Source: Candidatus Villigracilis adiacens | Lineage (GTDB): Bacteria > Chloroflexota > Anaerolineae > Anaerolineales > Villigracilaceae | Length of the DNA: 64,000 nt | Assembly (NCBI GenBank): GCA_016703605.1 | Contig: JADJBU010000026.1 | Span: forward strand, 434,001 to 498,000 | Direction: 5' to 3' | Shown here: piece by piece, positions 39,079 to 47,117 of the stretch | Layout of the letters: each line of letters starts with the position of its first letter | How positions within the stretch are numbered: the first letter of the stretch is position 1 | Notes under the pieces: generated by a model | Seen by the model: the letters and a program-made list of their open reading frames with translations, nothing else | What the model was told of the DNA's origin: nothing | Database searches by the model: none | Position numbers and translations under genes: made by a program

Positions 39079-39783
39079 TTAACTCCAACGACTCCCGTCG
39101 TTGGAGTCCGGTGGGCGCGACGCACTCATGGCTTCTCTCAACGCCCGCACCCCCGCCCCGCTGCCCTGCGGGTGTTTGAACGCCGCGTTCCCGGTCACGA
39201 ATACGTTGGCTCCGGCTTTCTTCATTAAGAGAAGGGTTTCGGCGTTGATGCCGCCGTCCACTTCAAGGCGGGCAGTGGAGCGAAGGGCGTTCAACTTTGC
39301 GCGGATTTCCTCCACCTTGACGATCATCTCCGGCATGAATTTCTGACCGGAGAAGCCGGGGACGACGCTCATGACCAGCGCCAGGTCGACCATTGGCAGC
39401 ACGGAATCAATCGCAGATGCGGGCGTGGCGGGGTTCAAGGTGACACCGGCGGCGCAGCCCAGCGCTTTTATCTTTTGGATGATCCCCGGCAGGTCGGGGC
39501 AGGTTTCGACATGGACGGTGATGTTATCCGCCCCGGCTTTGGCAAAGGCTTCGAGATGTTTCTCCGGTTCGAGGATCATCAGATGTACATCGAGCGGAAG
39601 GTTGGCGACGCGCTTGAGAGATTCGACAAACAGCGGACCGACGGTGATGGTCGGCACGAAACGACCGTCCATGACATCGACGTGAATCCAGTCGGCGCCG
39701 GCGGATTCGATGGAGGCGATCTCGTCGGCAATGTGGGAAAAGTCTGCGGCGATAATGGAGGGGGCGAGGAGGAATTTGTTCAT
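39079..39783 (-). CDS. rpe: Ribulose-phosphate 3-epimerase
   Basis: A 234-residue TIM-barrel enzyme that interconverts ribulose 5-phosphate and xylulose 5-phosphate. Motifs: LAPSIIAADFSHIADEI, WIHVDVMDGRFVPTITVG (metal His and Asp), LDVHLMI, ALVMSVVPGFSGQKF and LEVDGGINAETL. The last dozen residues (RPPDSNDGSRWS) are encoded by the adjacent GACTCCAACGAC palindrome, so the native C-terminus has been replaced or extended by a repeat. Activity should be unaffected. Confidence 0.95.
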   Translation of the reverse strand: MNKFLLAPSIIAADFSHIADEIASIESAGADWIHVDVMDGRFVPTITVGPLFVESLKRVANLPLDVHLMILEPEKHLEAFAKAGADNITVHVETCPDLPGIIQKIKALGCAAGVTLNPATPASAIDSVLPMVDLALVMSVVPGFSGQKFMPEMIVKVEEIRAKLNALRSTARLEVDGGINAETLLLMKKAGANVFVTGNAAFKHPQGSGAGVRALREAMSASRPPDSNDGSRWS

Positions 39784-39790
39784 AACAAAA

Positions 39791-39824
39791 AAGACCTGAC
39801 AGGTTTTAGAAACCTGTCAGGTCT
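39791..39824 (-). terminator. Hairpin terminator of the kinase gene
   Basis: AAGACCTGACAGGTTT (39791-39806) mirrors AAACCTGTCAGGTCT (39810-39824). On the minus strand the hairpin is followed by TTTTTT, a Rho-independent terminator between the kinase and rpe. Confidence 0.85.
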
Positions 39825-39829
39825 GCATT

Positions 39830-40963
39830 TTATCCTGGCGGGAAGTAGCTGAAATAGATCATCAAGCCAAAGGGGATGAGTCCGCCCCAGGCGAGGAGGG
39901 CGAGCAAACCAAGCCCGACCGCCGCCCAGTCAATTGGCTCGGGGGTGAATCCGGCTTCAGGTGTTGGAACAGGTTCCGGCTGAATCGTCTGAGGCGGGTA
40001 TGGGGGGCGATAATATTCCGGTTCAGGATCAGGCTGGGGGCGGGGTTGACTCGGGGGGGAGAGTCGATCCGCAATATCCTGTTTGATGGTGATAACGGGT
40101 GGAGTGGAAACCGGTTCCTTCGCCGCTTTGACCGGGGCGGGGGCTGCGCCGAATTTTTGCAGGACGCGCCCGAGTTGGTCGGCGGTGCGGTATCGCGCAG
40201 AGGGTTCCTTGGAGAGAATTTTCATCACGATCTCTTCGAGCGCGGGTGGAATATCGGGGACGTATTCGCTGATGGGCAGCGGGCGCGCGGAGATGTGCAG
40301 GCGGGCAAGTTCGTCGGCAGATTGGGCGGTGAAGGGCGGCGTGCCGGAGAGGATTTCGTAGAGGACGACTCCGAGCGAATAGACATCGGAGGCGGGAGTG
40401 GGTGTTTCGCCCGCGGCTTGTTCGGGCGCAAAATAAAGAGGCGAGCCCCAGACCACATCGTTGCGTTCGCCGGGTTTGATGGTGGCAAGCGCGCGCGCGA
40501 TCCCAAAGTCGGTGACTTTGAGACGGTTGTCCTTTGCGACGATCATATTGTGTGGCTTGATATCACAATGCACCAGTCCGGCGCGATGGGCATATCCCAC
40601 ACCCGCGCAAGCCTGAATAAGCAGCGGGATCGCCTGCTCGTACGGGTAACGTCCACGTTCACGGACAAGGGCTTTAAGATCCTTGCCGGGGACGTGCTCC
40701 ATGACGATGTAAACCAGGTTGTCGGCGATGCCGAAATCGTGGACGGTGACGATGTTGGGATGCGAAAGATTCGCCGCCGAGCGCGCTTCGAGCAGGAACT
40801 GTTTCTGGAAGCTTTCGCTGCCGGAATATTCCTTGCGCAATACCTTGATGGCGACGGGACGGTCCAGCACGACGTCGCGGGCTAGATATACGTTCGCCAT
40901 GCCGCCTGTCCCCAGCGTTTCCTGGAGTTGGTATCTGTCGTTGAGTAATGCGCCTTCGGTCAT
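39830..40963 (-). CDS. PknB-type serine/threonine protein kinase (HCD variant), membrane anchored
   Basis: A 377-residue kinase. The start MTEGALLNDRYQL at 40963 is preferred over 41059, whose first 30 residues derive from short repeats. Hanks motifs: glycine loop GTGGMANVY (about 18-26), VAIK (K40), catalytic loop HCDIKPHN (132-139) and DFG (152-154). The loop reads HCD instead of HRD, a non-RD kinase. A Pro-rich linker leads to one C-terminal helix (about 350-372). No PASTA or other sensor domain follows. The substrate is unknown. Confidence 0.93.
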   Translation of the reverse strand: MTEGALLNDRYQLQETLGTGGMANVYLARDVVLDRPVAIKVLRKEYSGSESFQKQFLLEARSAANLSHPNIVTVHDFGIADNLVYIVMEHVPGKDLKALVRERGRYPYEQAIPLLIQACAGVGYAHRAGLVHCDIKPHNMIVAKDNRLKVTDFGIARALATIKPGERNDVVWGSPLYFAPEQAAGETPTPASDVYSLGVVLYEILSGTPPFTAQSADELARLHISARPLPISEYVPDIPPALEEIVMKILSKEPSARYRTADQLGRVLQKFGAAPAPVKAAKEPVSTPPVITIKQDIADRLSPPSQPRPQPDPEPEYYRPPYPPQTIQPEPVPTPEAGFTPEPIDWAAVGLGLLALLAWGGLIPFGLMIYFSYFPPG

Positions 40964-40983
40964 TGTGTTGGGATTATACCGTG

Positions 40984-41047
40984 AGATGGGGAGGGGGATG
41001 GGGGATGGTGAATAGTGAATGGTGAATGGTGAATGGTGAATAGTGTA
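40984..41047. repeat. Short heptamer-like direct repeats (GGTGAAT)
   Basis: Several consecutive copies of GGTGAAT/AGTGAAT between the kinase and the lipid-kinase gene. Similar tracts, in either orientation, lie at about 26300-26350 (ACCAATT) and 52483-52515 (ACCATTC). Confidence 0.65.
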
Positions 41048-41094
41048 TGGGGTCACCAAAGTTGGCTCCCCCGCCCATCAGCTATAATCCCCCC

Positions 41095-42039
41095 ATGCGC
41101 AAGGGACTTTTACTCTACAACCCCGCCGCCGGGAGGTTTCCGGTCCGCCGCTACGTGCGCGGCATCATCAAACCGCTTCAAGATGCAGGCTGGAGCATCG
41201 ACATCGCCGAGACTCTCAGCGGCACCCACGCCGTCCAGACCGCGCACCAGGCCGCGGGGGAGAAATACGATGCGGTCTTTGCCATCGGCGGCGACGGCAC
41301 GATGGGGCAGGTCGCCAGCGGATTGGTCCACACCGAAACCGCGCTTGCCGTCCTCCCCGCCGGGACGACCAACGTCTGGGCGCTCGAACAGGGACAAAGG
41401 CCCTTCAGTTGGTGGCGTCCTGGAAATTTGCGCGAGAATGCGCGCCTGTTGTCGAACGTCGAACCGCAATATGTGGATGTGGGCGTTTGCAACGATCATC
41501 CCTTCCTTTTATGGGCGGGCATCGGCTTGGACGCGCACACCATCAACAAGATCGAGCCGCGTCCGCGCCTGTTCAAGCATATCTCCGTCCCGCACTTCTT
41601 CGTCACCACGGTTTGGGAAGCCACCTTCTGGCAGGGATTGGATTTGCGAGTCCGCGCCGAGGGGAACCTGATCGAAGGGCGCATCCTCGTCGCCGTCGCA
41701 TCCAACATCCGGCATTATGCGGGCGGCATGTCGCTCATCTCACCCAATGCCCTGCTCGACGACGGCGAAATGGAACTCTGGCTGCTCAGCGGCGATAACG
41801 TCGCCGACGCCTTCCGCCACTTCTACGAACTCGTCTCCGGCAAACATCTCTCATCCGACTACGCGCGCTGCATCCCCTTCAAAAACGTCACCATCGAATC
41901 GGACGCGAACTTTTCCATTCAAGTGGACGGCGACCCAATGCTCGGCGGTCATAAGGCGGAGATTCAAGTGAGGCACCGCGCCCTGAAAGTGTTGATGCCC
42001 GAAAACGCTTTATACTTGCTGAGAAATCCGCGAAAATAG
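41095..42039 (+). CDS. Diacylglycerol/lipid kinase family protein
   Basis: A 314-residue DAGK-catalytic protein (YegS/DgkB-like). N-terminal LLLYNPAAGRF and the nucleotide motif GGDGTMGQV (65-73), then LAVLPAGTTNVWALEQG and the second-domain FLLWAGIGLDAH and QVDGDPM. These enzymes phosphorylate diacylglycerol or other lipid head groups with ATP. The ATG at 41095 starts right at the first strand. Which lipid is used cannot be read from sequence. Confidence 0.92.
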   Translation: MRKGLLLYNPAAGRFPVRRYVRGIIKPLQDAGWSIDIAETLSGTHAVQTAHQAAGEKYDAVFAIGGDGTMGQVASGLVHTETALAVLPAGTTNVWALEQGQRPFSWWRPGNLRENARLLSNVEPQYVDVGVCNDHPFLLWAGIGLDAHTINKIEPRPRLFKHISVPHFFVTTVWEATFWQGLDLRVRAEGNLIEGRILVAVASNIRHYAGGMSLISPNALLDDGEMELWLLSGDNVADAFRHFYELVSGKHLSSDYARCIPFKNVTIESDANFSIQVDGDPMLGGHKAEIQVRHRALKVLMPENALYLLRNPRK

Positions 42040-42042
42040 AAA

Positions 42043-42094
42043 GTGCGTCGCACCAGACGGGTAGGACGAATCCTCTGTGTAAGGTGCGACGCAC
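42043..42094. repeat. GTGCGTCGCACC inverted repeat (copy 2)
   Basis: GTGCGTCGCACC (42043-42054) mirrors GGTGCGACGCAC (42083-42094), with CAGACGGGTAGGACGAATCC between. Confidence 0.75.
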
Positions 42095-42110
42095 CCGCCC
42101 AATCAAAACC

Positions 42111-42584
42111 ATGGACCTACGCCCCTATCTAAACCGCTTCGTCGTCTTCGGCGCATTGATCACCGCCGCGATTCTGATCCTGGTCACACTCATCCTCATC
42201 GGGTGGACGTCGCCCCGCCTCTCCCCCGAAGTTGGGTTTGCCCCAGCCGACCTGACCATGATCCCCGCCCCGACTCACACCCCTGCCGCATCCGCCACGC
42301 CCACCTTCGACCCGCTCGCCTCCCCAACCGTTGACTCAAGCACCATTCACATTGACGGCTACGTCCAGATCATCGAAGTCGGCACAGACGGACTGCGCAT
42401 CCGCTCCGCGCCGGGGCTGAATACCGAAACCGTCTTCCTTGGCGAAGAAGCCGAAGTCTTTCTCGTCAAAGACGGGCCGCAGGAAGCCGACGGTTATATC
42501 TGGTGGTACATGGTCGCCTCCTACGACGACACCCGCGCCGGCTGGGCCGCCGCCGATTTTCTCTCCGTAGTCCCCGAGCCGTAA
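42111..42584 (+). CDS. Membrane-anchored SH3-like (SH3b) domain protein
   Basis: A 157-residue protein with an N-terminal membrane segment (about 10-35), a Pro/Thr-rich stalk (PAPTHTPAASATPTFDPLASPT) and a C-terminal bacterial SH3 domain (about 85-150: VQIIEVGTDGLRIRSAPGLNTETVFLG, GWAAADFLSVVPEP). Such domains bind cell-wall peptides or ligands outside the membrane. Confidence 0.85.
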   Translation: MDLRPYLNRFVVFGALITAAILILVTLILIGWTSPRLSPEVGFAPADLTMIPAPTHTPAASATPTFDPLASPTVDSSTIHIDGYVQIIEVGTDGLRIRSAPGLNTETVFLGEEAEVFLVKDGPQEADGYIWWYMVASYDDTRAGWAAADFLSVVPEP

Positions 42585-42613
42585 AATGCACTAAAGTGAC
42601 TACTGCCCAATAC

Positions 42614-42697
42614 CGTACCGCAAGCTTCAGCTTGCGAATCGCGGCTTTGGCTTGCAACATGCCAAAGCGACTGTCACCTCGCAGGTGACAGTCGCTT
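42614..42697. repeat. Two palindromic repeats after the SH3 gene
   Basis: CGTACCGCAAGCTTCAGCTTGCG (42614-42636, in the CCGCAAACTTCAG family) is followed by AAGCGACTGTCACCT / AGGTGACAGTCGCTT (42665-42697, copy 3 of the GTGACAGTCACC family). Confidence 0.75.
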
Positions 42698-42735
42698 GCG
42701 CTTGGTTGTATAAATAGCCCGACGGATTATCTTCA

Positions 42736-43155
42736 TCACTTCACCACCCACGGACCGACTCCCTCAATCCTGGCTACACGAATCCTCGTTACATAGCCGG
42801 GCGGAGGATTCTCCATCGGCGGGAATTTCACACCCTTCCCCATATAAATGTAAGCCAACTTTTGCAGCAATTCTGGCGCGCCGCCCTCGGTGATGCGGGC
42901 AGTGCCATGGACCACAGCATATTCCTTCAACCCGAAATCGCTCAACGTGCTCGCCTCAAGCGAAAGGACAACGCGACCATCCCGCTCGATATTGCGCACC
43001 TTCTGGTTGCGCGGCAAATGCGCCGAGACGATCTCATCGTTTTCCACGCCGATCCACACCACCGTCACATGCGGACTGCCATCCTTGTTCATCGTCACCA
43101 AATGCGCATGCGCGCCTGAATCGATTAAATCAATGAGAGATTGAGGGATTTGCAT
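42736..43155 (-). CDS. Pyridoxamine 5'-phosphate oxidase-like (PPOX) flavin/F420-binding protein
   Basis: A 139-residue split-barrel protein: AHLVTMNKDGSPHVTVVWIGVENDEIV, HLPRNQKVRNIERDGRVVLSLE, then VVHGTARITEGGAPELLQKLAYIYMG. This is the pattern of PPOX-class F420- or FMN-dependent reductases (TIGR03618-like) rather than true PdxH. The cofactor and substrate are undetermined. Confidence 0.88.
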   Translation of the reverse strand: MQIPQSLIDLIDSGAHAHLVTMNKDGSPHVTVVWIGVENDEIVSAHLPRNQKVRNIERDGRVVLSLEASTLSDFGLKEYAVVHGTARITEGGAPELLQKLAYIYMGKGVKFPPMENPPPGYVTRIRVARIEGVGPWVVK

Positions 43156-43237
43156 ATTTACTCCTATAAAGAAAAAAGGACTCCAGCGACTCCCGTCGTT
43201 GGGTCAAAAGTCTCCCGACTTTTGACTCCGTGTTTCG

Positions 43238-43732
43238 TTAATCCAAATTCTCCAGCCAAAGCCTTGCATCCTCCGCCCTGACCGCCCGCTCCGCCTCATG
43301 GATCAACGCCTTCAAACCTCGCCTGCGCCGGAATGGAGCGTTTGGCGGCAGGTACGAAGCGGGTAAAGGAGTCGGTTTGTCATTCAACGAGACATTGAAA
43401 CACGGCGACCAGCGCTCGATCAACAGACGCTCCGAAGCGTTCAAATCGTTCCCCACCCCATCGAAATCCTGCGACTGCGAACTCATCAACTCGATCGTAA
43501 AACTCATCGACCGGGGCCAGTTGCACCAGATGAACCGCCCGACGATGGAATGCCCGTGGAAGCCGCCCAGCAAATGCTCCCATACCCGTGCAAACGCAAC
43601 CTGCGACTGCCCCGCATAGAACCCAACCTCATCATCGCGGAACAGATACAGATCAAAGCCCCTCCACTCCGTCGGGCATTGCTCGACGAGCAGAAAGCGT
43701 TTGAGAGGTATTGCGATTAAACCAATGTTCAT
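43238..43732 (-). CDS. GIY-YIG nuclease-like protein with degenerate start motif
   Basis: A 164-residue protein. LYLFRDDEVGFYAGQSQVAFARVWEHL resembles the GIY-YIG pattern (strand, then Y-x-GQS, Arg and His), and LIERWSPCFNVSLND matches the conserved end of that fold. The first motif reads DLY-FYAG instead of GIY-YVG, and the catalytic Glu position holds E in LIERW or ELM; activity is uncertain. It stands alone, not beside UvrC-type or intron genes. A host helper role cannot be assigned. Confidence 0.55.
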   Translation of the reverse strand: MNIGLIAIPLKRFLLVEQCPTEWRGFDLYLFRDDEVGFYAGQSQVAFARVWEHLLGGFHGHSIVGRFIWCNWPRSMSFTIELMSSQSQDFDGVGNDLNASERLLIERWSPCFNVSLNDKPTPLPASYLPPNAPFRRRRGLKALIHEAERAVRAEDARLWLENLD

Positions 43733-43745
43733 GGGAGGATTAAGT

Positions 43746-43899
43746 AACTAACCTTACGCAATTTTGGTCATTCCACATCCACTCGCCCTTCGACTTCGCT
43801 CCTCGGCGATCACTCGTCGCTCCCCTCAGGGCGGCAGCCGCCCTGAGGGGGTGGCGCTCTAAGCGCCACGTAGTCGAAGGGCAGTTGCTTAAGGTGAGT
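43746..43899. mobile_element. MITE-like 154 bp element, copy 2 of 3
   Basis: Ends AACTAACCTTACGCAA and TTGCTTAAGGTGAGTT. The interior shares the CTTCGACT...GCTCCTCG, ACTCGTCGCTCC and AGTCGAAGGGCAG blocks with copies 1 and 3. It sits just upstream of the GIY-YIG-like gene start, on its promoter side. Confidence 0.75.
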
Positions 43900-43932
43900 T
43901 TAGTAACCAAATTCGAAATCCCCCGTTTTTTT

Positions 43933-44421
43933 TCAGTCTTCACCGGCAATTTTCAAAACCTGCGCGATCAAATCTTCGTGCAAATACAAGCCAGCCTTCT
44001 GGATTGATCTTAAGAGTGGAGCCGCTGACGCAACAATACCCTCTTCTTTCGCAAGCAAAACCACGCCCAAAGTACCGCTCAAAGGCAGTTTCAATCTTTC
44101 AGCATAACGCCTGGCTTTCCGTTCATCGATCAATACCAGCGAAGCGCCCAATTCCTCCGCCAATGCCAGCACCTCGGCTTCGCCCTGGTCAAGGTTCGAA
44201 AATGCCCCCGTCCGATTTGGGTTCTCAAGTTTCACCACCCGTATCCATGCCTCATCGCGCAAGACCTGACGACGCAATTCTTTTTCAGTGGAAAGAAATT
44301 CTTCACGGACAGCGGCGGGAATGACGATTTCTCCAAACAACGCGCGCAGGATATCGAGCCGCCCTATGGACCAAAACGCCACAAGCGGCGTGCTATTAAC
44401 GACGACGGGCTTGACGGGCAT
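43933..44421 (-). CDS. PIN-like (DUF3368) toxin of a toxin-antitoxin pair
   Basis: A 162-residue PIN-fold nuclease-like protein. VVNSTPLVAFWSIGRLDIL at the start provides the first acidic/Asn site, LDQGEAEVLALAEE the central acidic pair and LVLIDERKARRYAERLKLPLSGTLGVVLLAKEEG the rest of the site, matching DUF3368. Toxins of this fold cut RNA. The first Asp of classic PIN domains is Asn here (NS), as is common in DUF3368. It overlaps the antitoxin gene by 26 bp. Confidence 0.87.
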   Translation of the reverse strand: MPVKPVVVNSTPLVAFWSIGRLDILRALFGEIVIPAAVREEFLSTEKELRRQVLRDEAWIRVVKLENPNRTGAFSNLDQGEAEVLALAEELGASLVLIDERKARRYAERLKLPLSGTLGVVLLAKEEGIVASAAPLLRSIQKAGLYLHEDLIAQVLKIAGED

Positions 44422-44665
44422 GTTTCAAATCCCTGGCAATTTCTCTTGCAGTTTCGCCAAACGGCGACAAGCCGTACTGTCCGAGGAGATGGATAAAGGT
44501 CACTCGCGGCACATCCGCAATTTGCGCAGCCAACCCGGTGGTCAATTTTCCGCTTTCGTAAAGCTTGACCGCCAGCAGGATTCGGGCTTCACGTTCGAAC
44601 TCCTTTGGATCCTGCTGCATTGCCCATAAAACTTCGGGTGGATATTTAATGCTGATGGTATTCAT
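44396..44665 (-). CDS. UPF0175 antitoxin
   Basis: An 89-residue protein from the ATG at 44665 (MNTISIKYPPEVL); an ATG at 44728 would add an unsupported leader. IKYPPEVLWAMQQDPKEFEREARILLAVKLYESGKLTTGLAAQIADVPRVTFIHLLGQYGLSPF is the UPF0175 helix-turn-helix pattern. It normally binds its own promoter and the PIN toxin. The overlap with the toxin gene favours coupled translation. Confidence 0.9.
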   Translation of the reverse strand: MNTISIKYPPEVLWAMQQDPKEFEREARILLAVKLYESGKLTTGLAAQIADVPRVTFIHLLGQYGLSPFGETAREIARDLKHARQARRR

Positions 44666-44763
44666 GATATTCGCCTTTTTTATGATTATACACGCTCTCC
44701 CCTTAATGAAACTGTAATCCAACCTCACGAAACCGCTTAACCCCAGCGGGTATAATCGCCGGC

Positions 44764-45123
44764 ATGGATTTTTTCTTTCCCGAAGACAACCTCACCCGCG
44801 CCACGCCCGAAGAGACGCATATCACATCCTTGACCGCCGAAGCCTGGCCCGACGGGCACAGGTTGAGGGTCAATCTCGAAGTCACGCCGTTTCAAAAACG
44901 TCCGTACATCGAAGTCAGTCTCAAGGACGCCGGGGGCGGCGAGGTCGCTTCGACAAGTATCGTCGAGCCGATGGGCTGGAAGCTGGAATTCACCATGCAC
45001 ATCCGCGGCGAACTGCGCAACCCGTACACGCTCGATGCGCGGCTGTATTACCCGGATGACGGTCCCACCGATGAGCCGCACTCGTTTACTTTTGAAGTGC
45101 ATCCTCAAGATGACGCAAATTGA
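44764..45123 (+). CDS. Hypothetical small protein, beta-rich
   Basis: A 119-residue soluble protein (MDFFFPEDNLTRATPEETHITSL...). Alternating hydrophobic stretches (HRLRVNLEVTPFQKRPYIEVSLKD, WKLEFTMHIRGEL, HSFTFEVHP) suggest a beta-sandwich. No recognised family. It ends 2 bp before an ATG (45125) that was probably the original start of the next gene, so the two are likely an operon. Confidence 0.65.
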   Translation: MDFFFPEDNLTRATPEETHITSLTAEAWPDGHRLRVNLEVTPFQKRPYIEVSLKDAGGGEVASTSIVEPMGWKLEFTMHIRGELRNPYTLDARLYYPDDGPTDEPHSFTFEVHPQDDAN

Positions 45124-45142
45124 TATGGAATCAAAAAGAACA

Positions 45143-45250
45143 TGTCGCTCTGAGGGAACGCGCTTCCCTGGCACCGCCCGCCAGGGCAGGTGTGCGACCG
45201 AAGAGTCTCGCACATTTAACAAGAGACCCTTCGCTTCGCTCAGGGTGACA
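45143..45250. repeat. Palindrome-ended element in the signal region of the 45254 lipoprotein
   Basis: A 108 bp segment starting TGTCGCTCTGAG and ending CTCAGGGTGACA. The inner GAGACCCTTCGCTTCGCTCAGG is shared with the lysA copy. Its length is 36 codons and the frame stays open across it from the ATG at 45125 to the lipobox. It may provide a new weak ribosome-binding site (AGGGTGA) for the ATG at 45254. Confidence 0.75.
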
Positions 45251-45253
45251 TTA

Positions 45254-47053
45254 ATGACATTAAGCCTTCTGCTCGGGGCGTGTTCACAGCCCGAAGCGCA
45301 GGCGACAGCCGTCCCCACGGATGAACCGCAGGTCGTCGAAGAGACTCCGGTACGGGTCATCGATCCAGCAAGTGAGGTGGCGTTCCTCTCCATCGAAGAA
45401 AATGGATTCGCCCATCTCTTCCTCTTCCGTTCGCTCGAACTGACGTTGACGCGCATCACCGCCGGGGACTGGAACGACATCACCCCGATCTTGAACCAGG
45501 ACCGGACGCGCCTTGCCTTTGCATCAGACCGCGACGGCGATTGGGATTTATACGTGATGCAATTGCAAACCGGCGAAATCAAACAAGTCACAAATTCGCC
45601 GCAATATGACTCGTCCCCGTCCTGGTCGCCGGATGGGCAATGGCTGGCGTTTGAAACGTACGTCAACGAGAATCTCGAAGTGGCGGTGGTGAACGTGGAC
45701 TCGGGCGAGGTCGTGCCGCTTACGCAGGACCCCGCATCCGACCACTCGCCCGTCTGGGCGCCGGACGGGCGCAACGTGGCGTTCATCTCCACCCGCGGCG
45801 GCGACAGCGATGTATGGCTGGCGAACCTCGACATCACCAGCAACGACCGCTATCAAAACCTGAGCAATACGCCCTTCGCCTCCGAGAACTTCCCGCTTTG
45901 GAACCGCGACGGCTCGCAGCTTTTATGGTCGTCCATTTCGCAGACCGTCGGCTTTAGCGGTTTGTATCTTTGGGACGCCGCCGAGCCGGAACGAAACGCG
46001 CATTGGATCGGCGACGGGGACATCGGCACATGGAACGAAGCCGAAGACCGCGTCCTGGCGGCGGTCGGCACAGCCAACCAAACTTTCCTGACAATGTACG
46101 ACCTCGACGGCGATGTCCTGATCGCGTCGATCCCCCTCAGCGGACGGGTGCGCGGCATGACCTGGGGCAGCGCGGCTCTTTCCACGCCTTTGCCTGATTC
46201 GTGGACCCAGGCAGAGAGTCAAACGCCGGGAGCGCTTTGGTCGCCCATCGTCACCCCGGGCGGAGATGTACCCAACCAGCGTTTCACCGTTGTTCCGATC
46301 AACGATGTGCAGGCGCCCTTCCCGCAATTGCATGACCTGGTCGACGAATCGTTCAACGCCCTGCGACAGCGCGTATCACAAGAGACCGGCTGGGATGCGC
46401 TCGCCAGTTTGGAGAACGCCTTCGTCCCTTTAACCACCAGCCTCGAACCGGGCTTGGACGATGACTGGCTTTACACCGGTCGCGCCTTCGCCATCAATTC
46501 GTTGATGTCCAATGCCGGGTGGATGGTGACCCTGCGCGAAGACTCCGGCTCGCAGACCTATTGGCGCGTTTACATCCGCTGTTCTGTGCAGGATGGTTCG
46601 CTCGGCGAGCCGATCCACAATGCGCCGTGGAATCTCAACGCGCGTTACGACCTCGACCCGCGCACCTATGAACAAGGCGGTGATTATGCGCCCGTCCCAG
46701 CCGGGTATTGGGTGGACGTCACATCCCTCGCGCAAGCCTATGGCTGGGAACGCCTACCGTCCCTGCCGACGTGGCGCACCTATTACAAAGGCGCGCGCTT
46801 CACCACTTTTGCGATGACCGGCGGTTTGAATTGGTATCAAGCCATGCGCGAGTTGTACCCGGTCGAAGCGTTGATCACGCCGACCAAAGTCCTCGCGCCG
46901 ACATTGACCCCCACCGATACGCCCACTCTCACGCCGACGAAGGTCCCCACCCGCACGCCGCGCATGACCTTCACCCCGTCGCTGACCCCGACGATTACGC
47001 TTACGCCAGCCCCGCCCACATCCACGCCCACCCCGCCGACGATCATTCCCTGA
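45254..47053 (+). CDS. Lipoprotein with TolB-like (PD40) beta-propeller
   Basis: A 599-residue lipoprotein from the ATG at 45254 (MTLSLLLGAC, lipobox LLGAC). Propeller blades carry LAFASDRDGDWDLYVMQ, SPSWSPDGQWLAFET, HSPVWAPDGRNVAFISTRGGDSDVWL and FPLWNRDGSQLLWSS, the WD40-like PD40 repeats of TolB-type proteins. A second domain (about 270-520) is unassigned, and the end is a Thr/Pro-rich tail (PTLTPTDTPTLTPTK). An in-frame ATG at 45125 precedes a repeat insertion, so the true start is uncertain. The stop is followed by the M23 peptidase gene. Confidence 0.85.
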   Translation: MTLSLLLGACSQPEAQATAVPTDEPQVVEETPVRVIDPASEVAFLSIEENGFAHLFLFRSLELTLTRITAGDWNDITPILNQDRTRLAFASDRDGDWDLYVMQLQTGEIKQVTNSPQYDSSPSWSPDGQWLAFETYVNENLEVAVVNVDSGEVVPLTQDPASDHSPVWAPDGRNVAFISTRGGDSDVWLANLDITSNDRYQNLSNTPFASENFPLWNRDGSQLLWSSISQTVGFSGLYLWDAAEPERNAHWIGDGDIGTWNEAEDRVLAAVGTANQTFLTMYDLDGDVLIASIPLSGRVRGMTWGSAALSTPLPDSWTQAESQTPGALWSPIVTPGGDVPNQRFTVVPINDVQAPFPQLHDLVDESFNALRQRVSQETGWDALASLENAFVPLTTSLEPGLDDDWLYTGRAFAINSLMSNAGWMVTLREDSGSQTYWRVYIRCSVQDGSLGEPIHNAPWNLNARYDLDPRTYEQGGDYAPVPAGYWVDVTSLAQAYGWERLPSLPTWRTYYKGARFTTFAMTGGLNWYQAMRELYPVEALITPTKVLAPTLTPTDTPTLTPTKVPTRTPRMTFTPSLTPTITLTPAPPTSTPTPPTIIP

Positions 47054-47060
47054 TGCCGCG

Positions 47061-47112
47061 GTACCGCAAACTTCAGTTTGCGCCCCGGCAGACAAACTGA
47101 AGTTTGCGGTAC
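47061..47112. repeat. GTACCGCAAACTTCAGTTTG inverted repeat (copy 3)
   Basis: GTACCGCAAACTTCAGTTTG (47061-47080) mirrors CAAACTGAAGTTTGCGGTAC (47093-47112), ending 5 bp before the next start codon. A tight transcript hairpin here could restrict translation of the M23 gene. Confidence 0.8.
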
Positions 47113-47117
47113 ATACC

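Noticed and set aside
40984..41047. Possible CRISPR-like direct repeats
   Set aside because: The GGTGAAT units are seven bases, contiguous, without spacers and without cas genes.
39830..41059. Longer kinase start at 41059
   Set aside because: The extra 32 residues are translated from GGTGAAT-type repeats and precede the conserved start MTEGALLNDRYQL.
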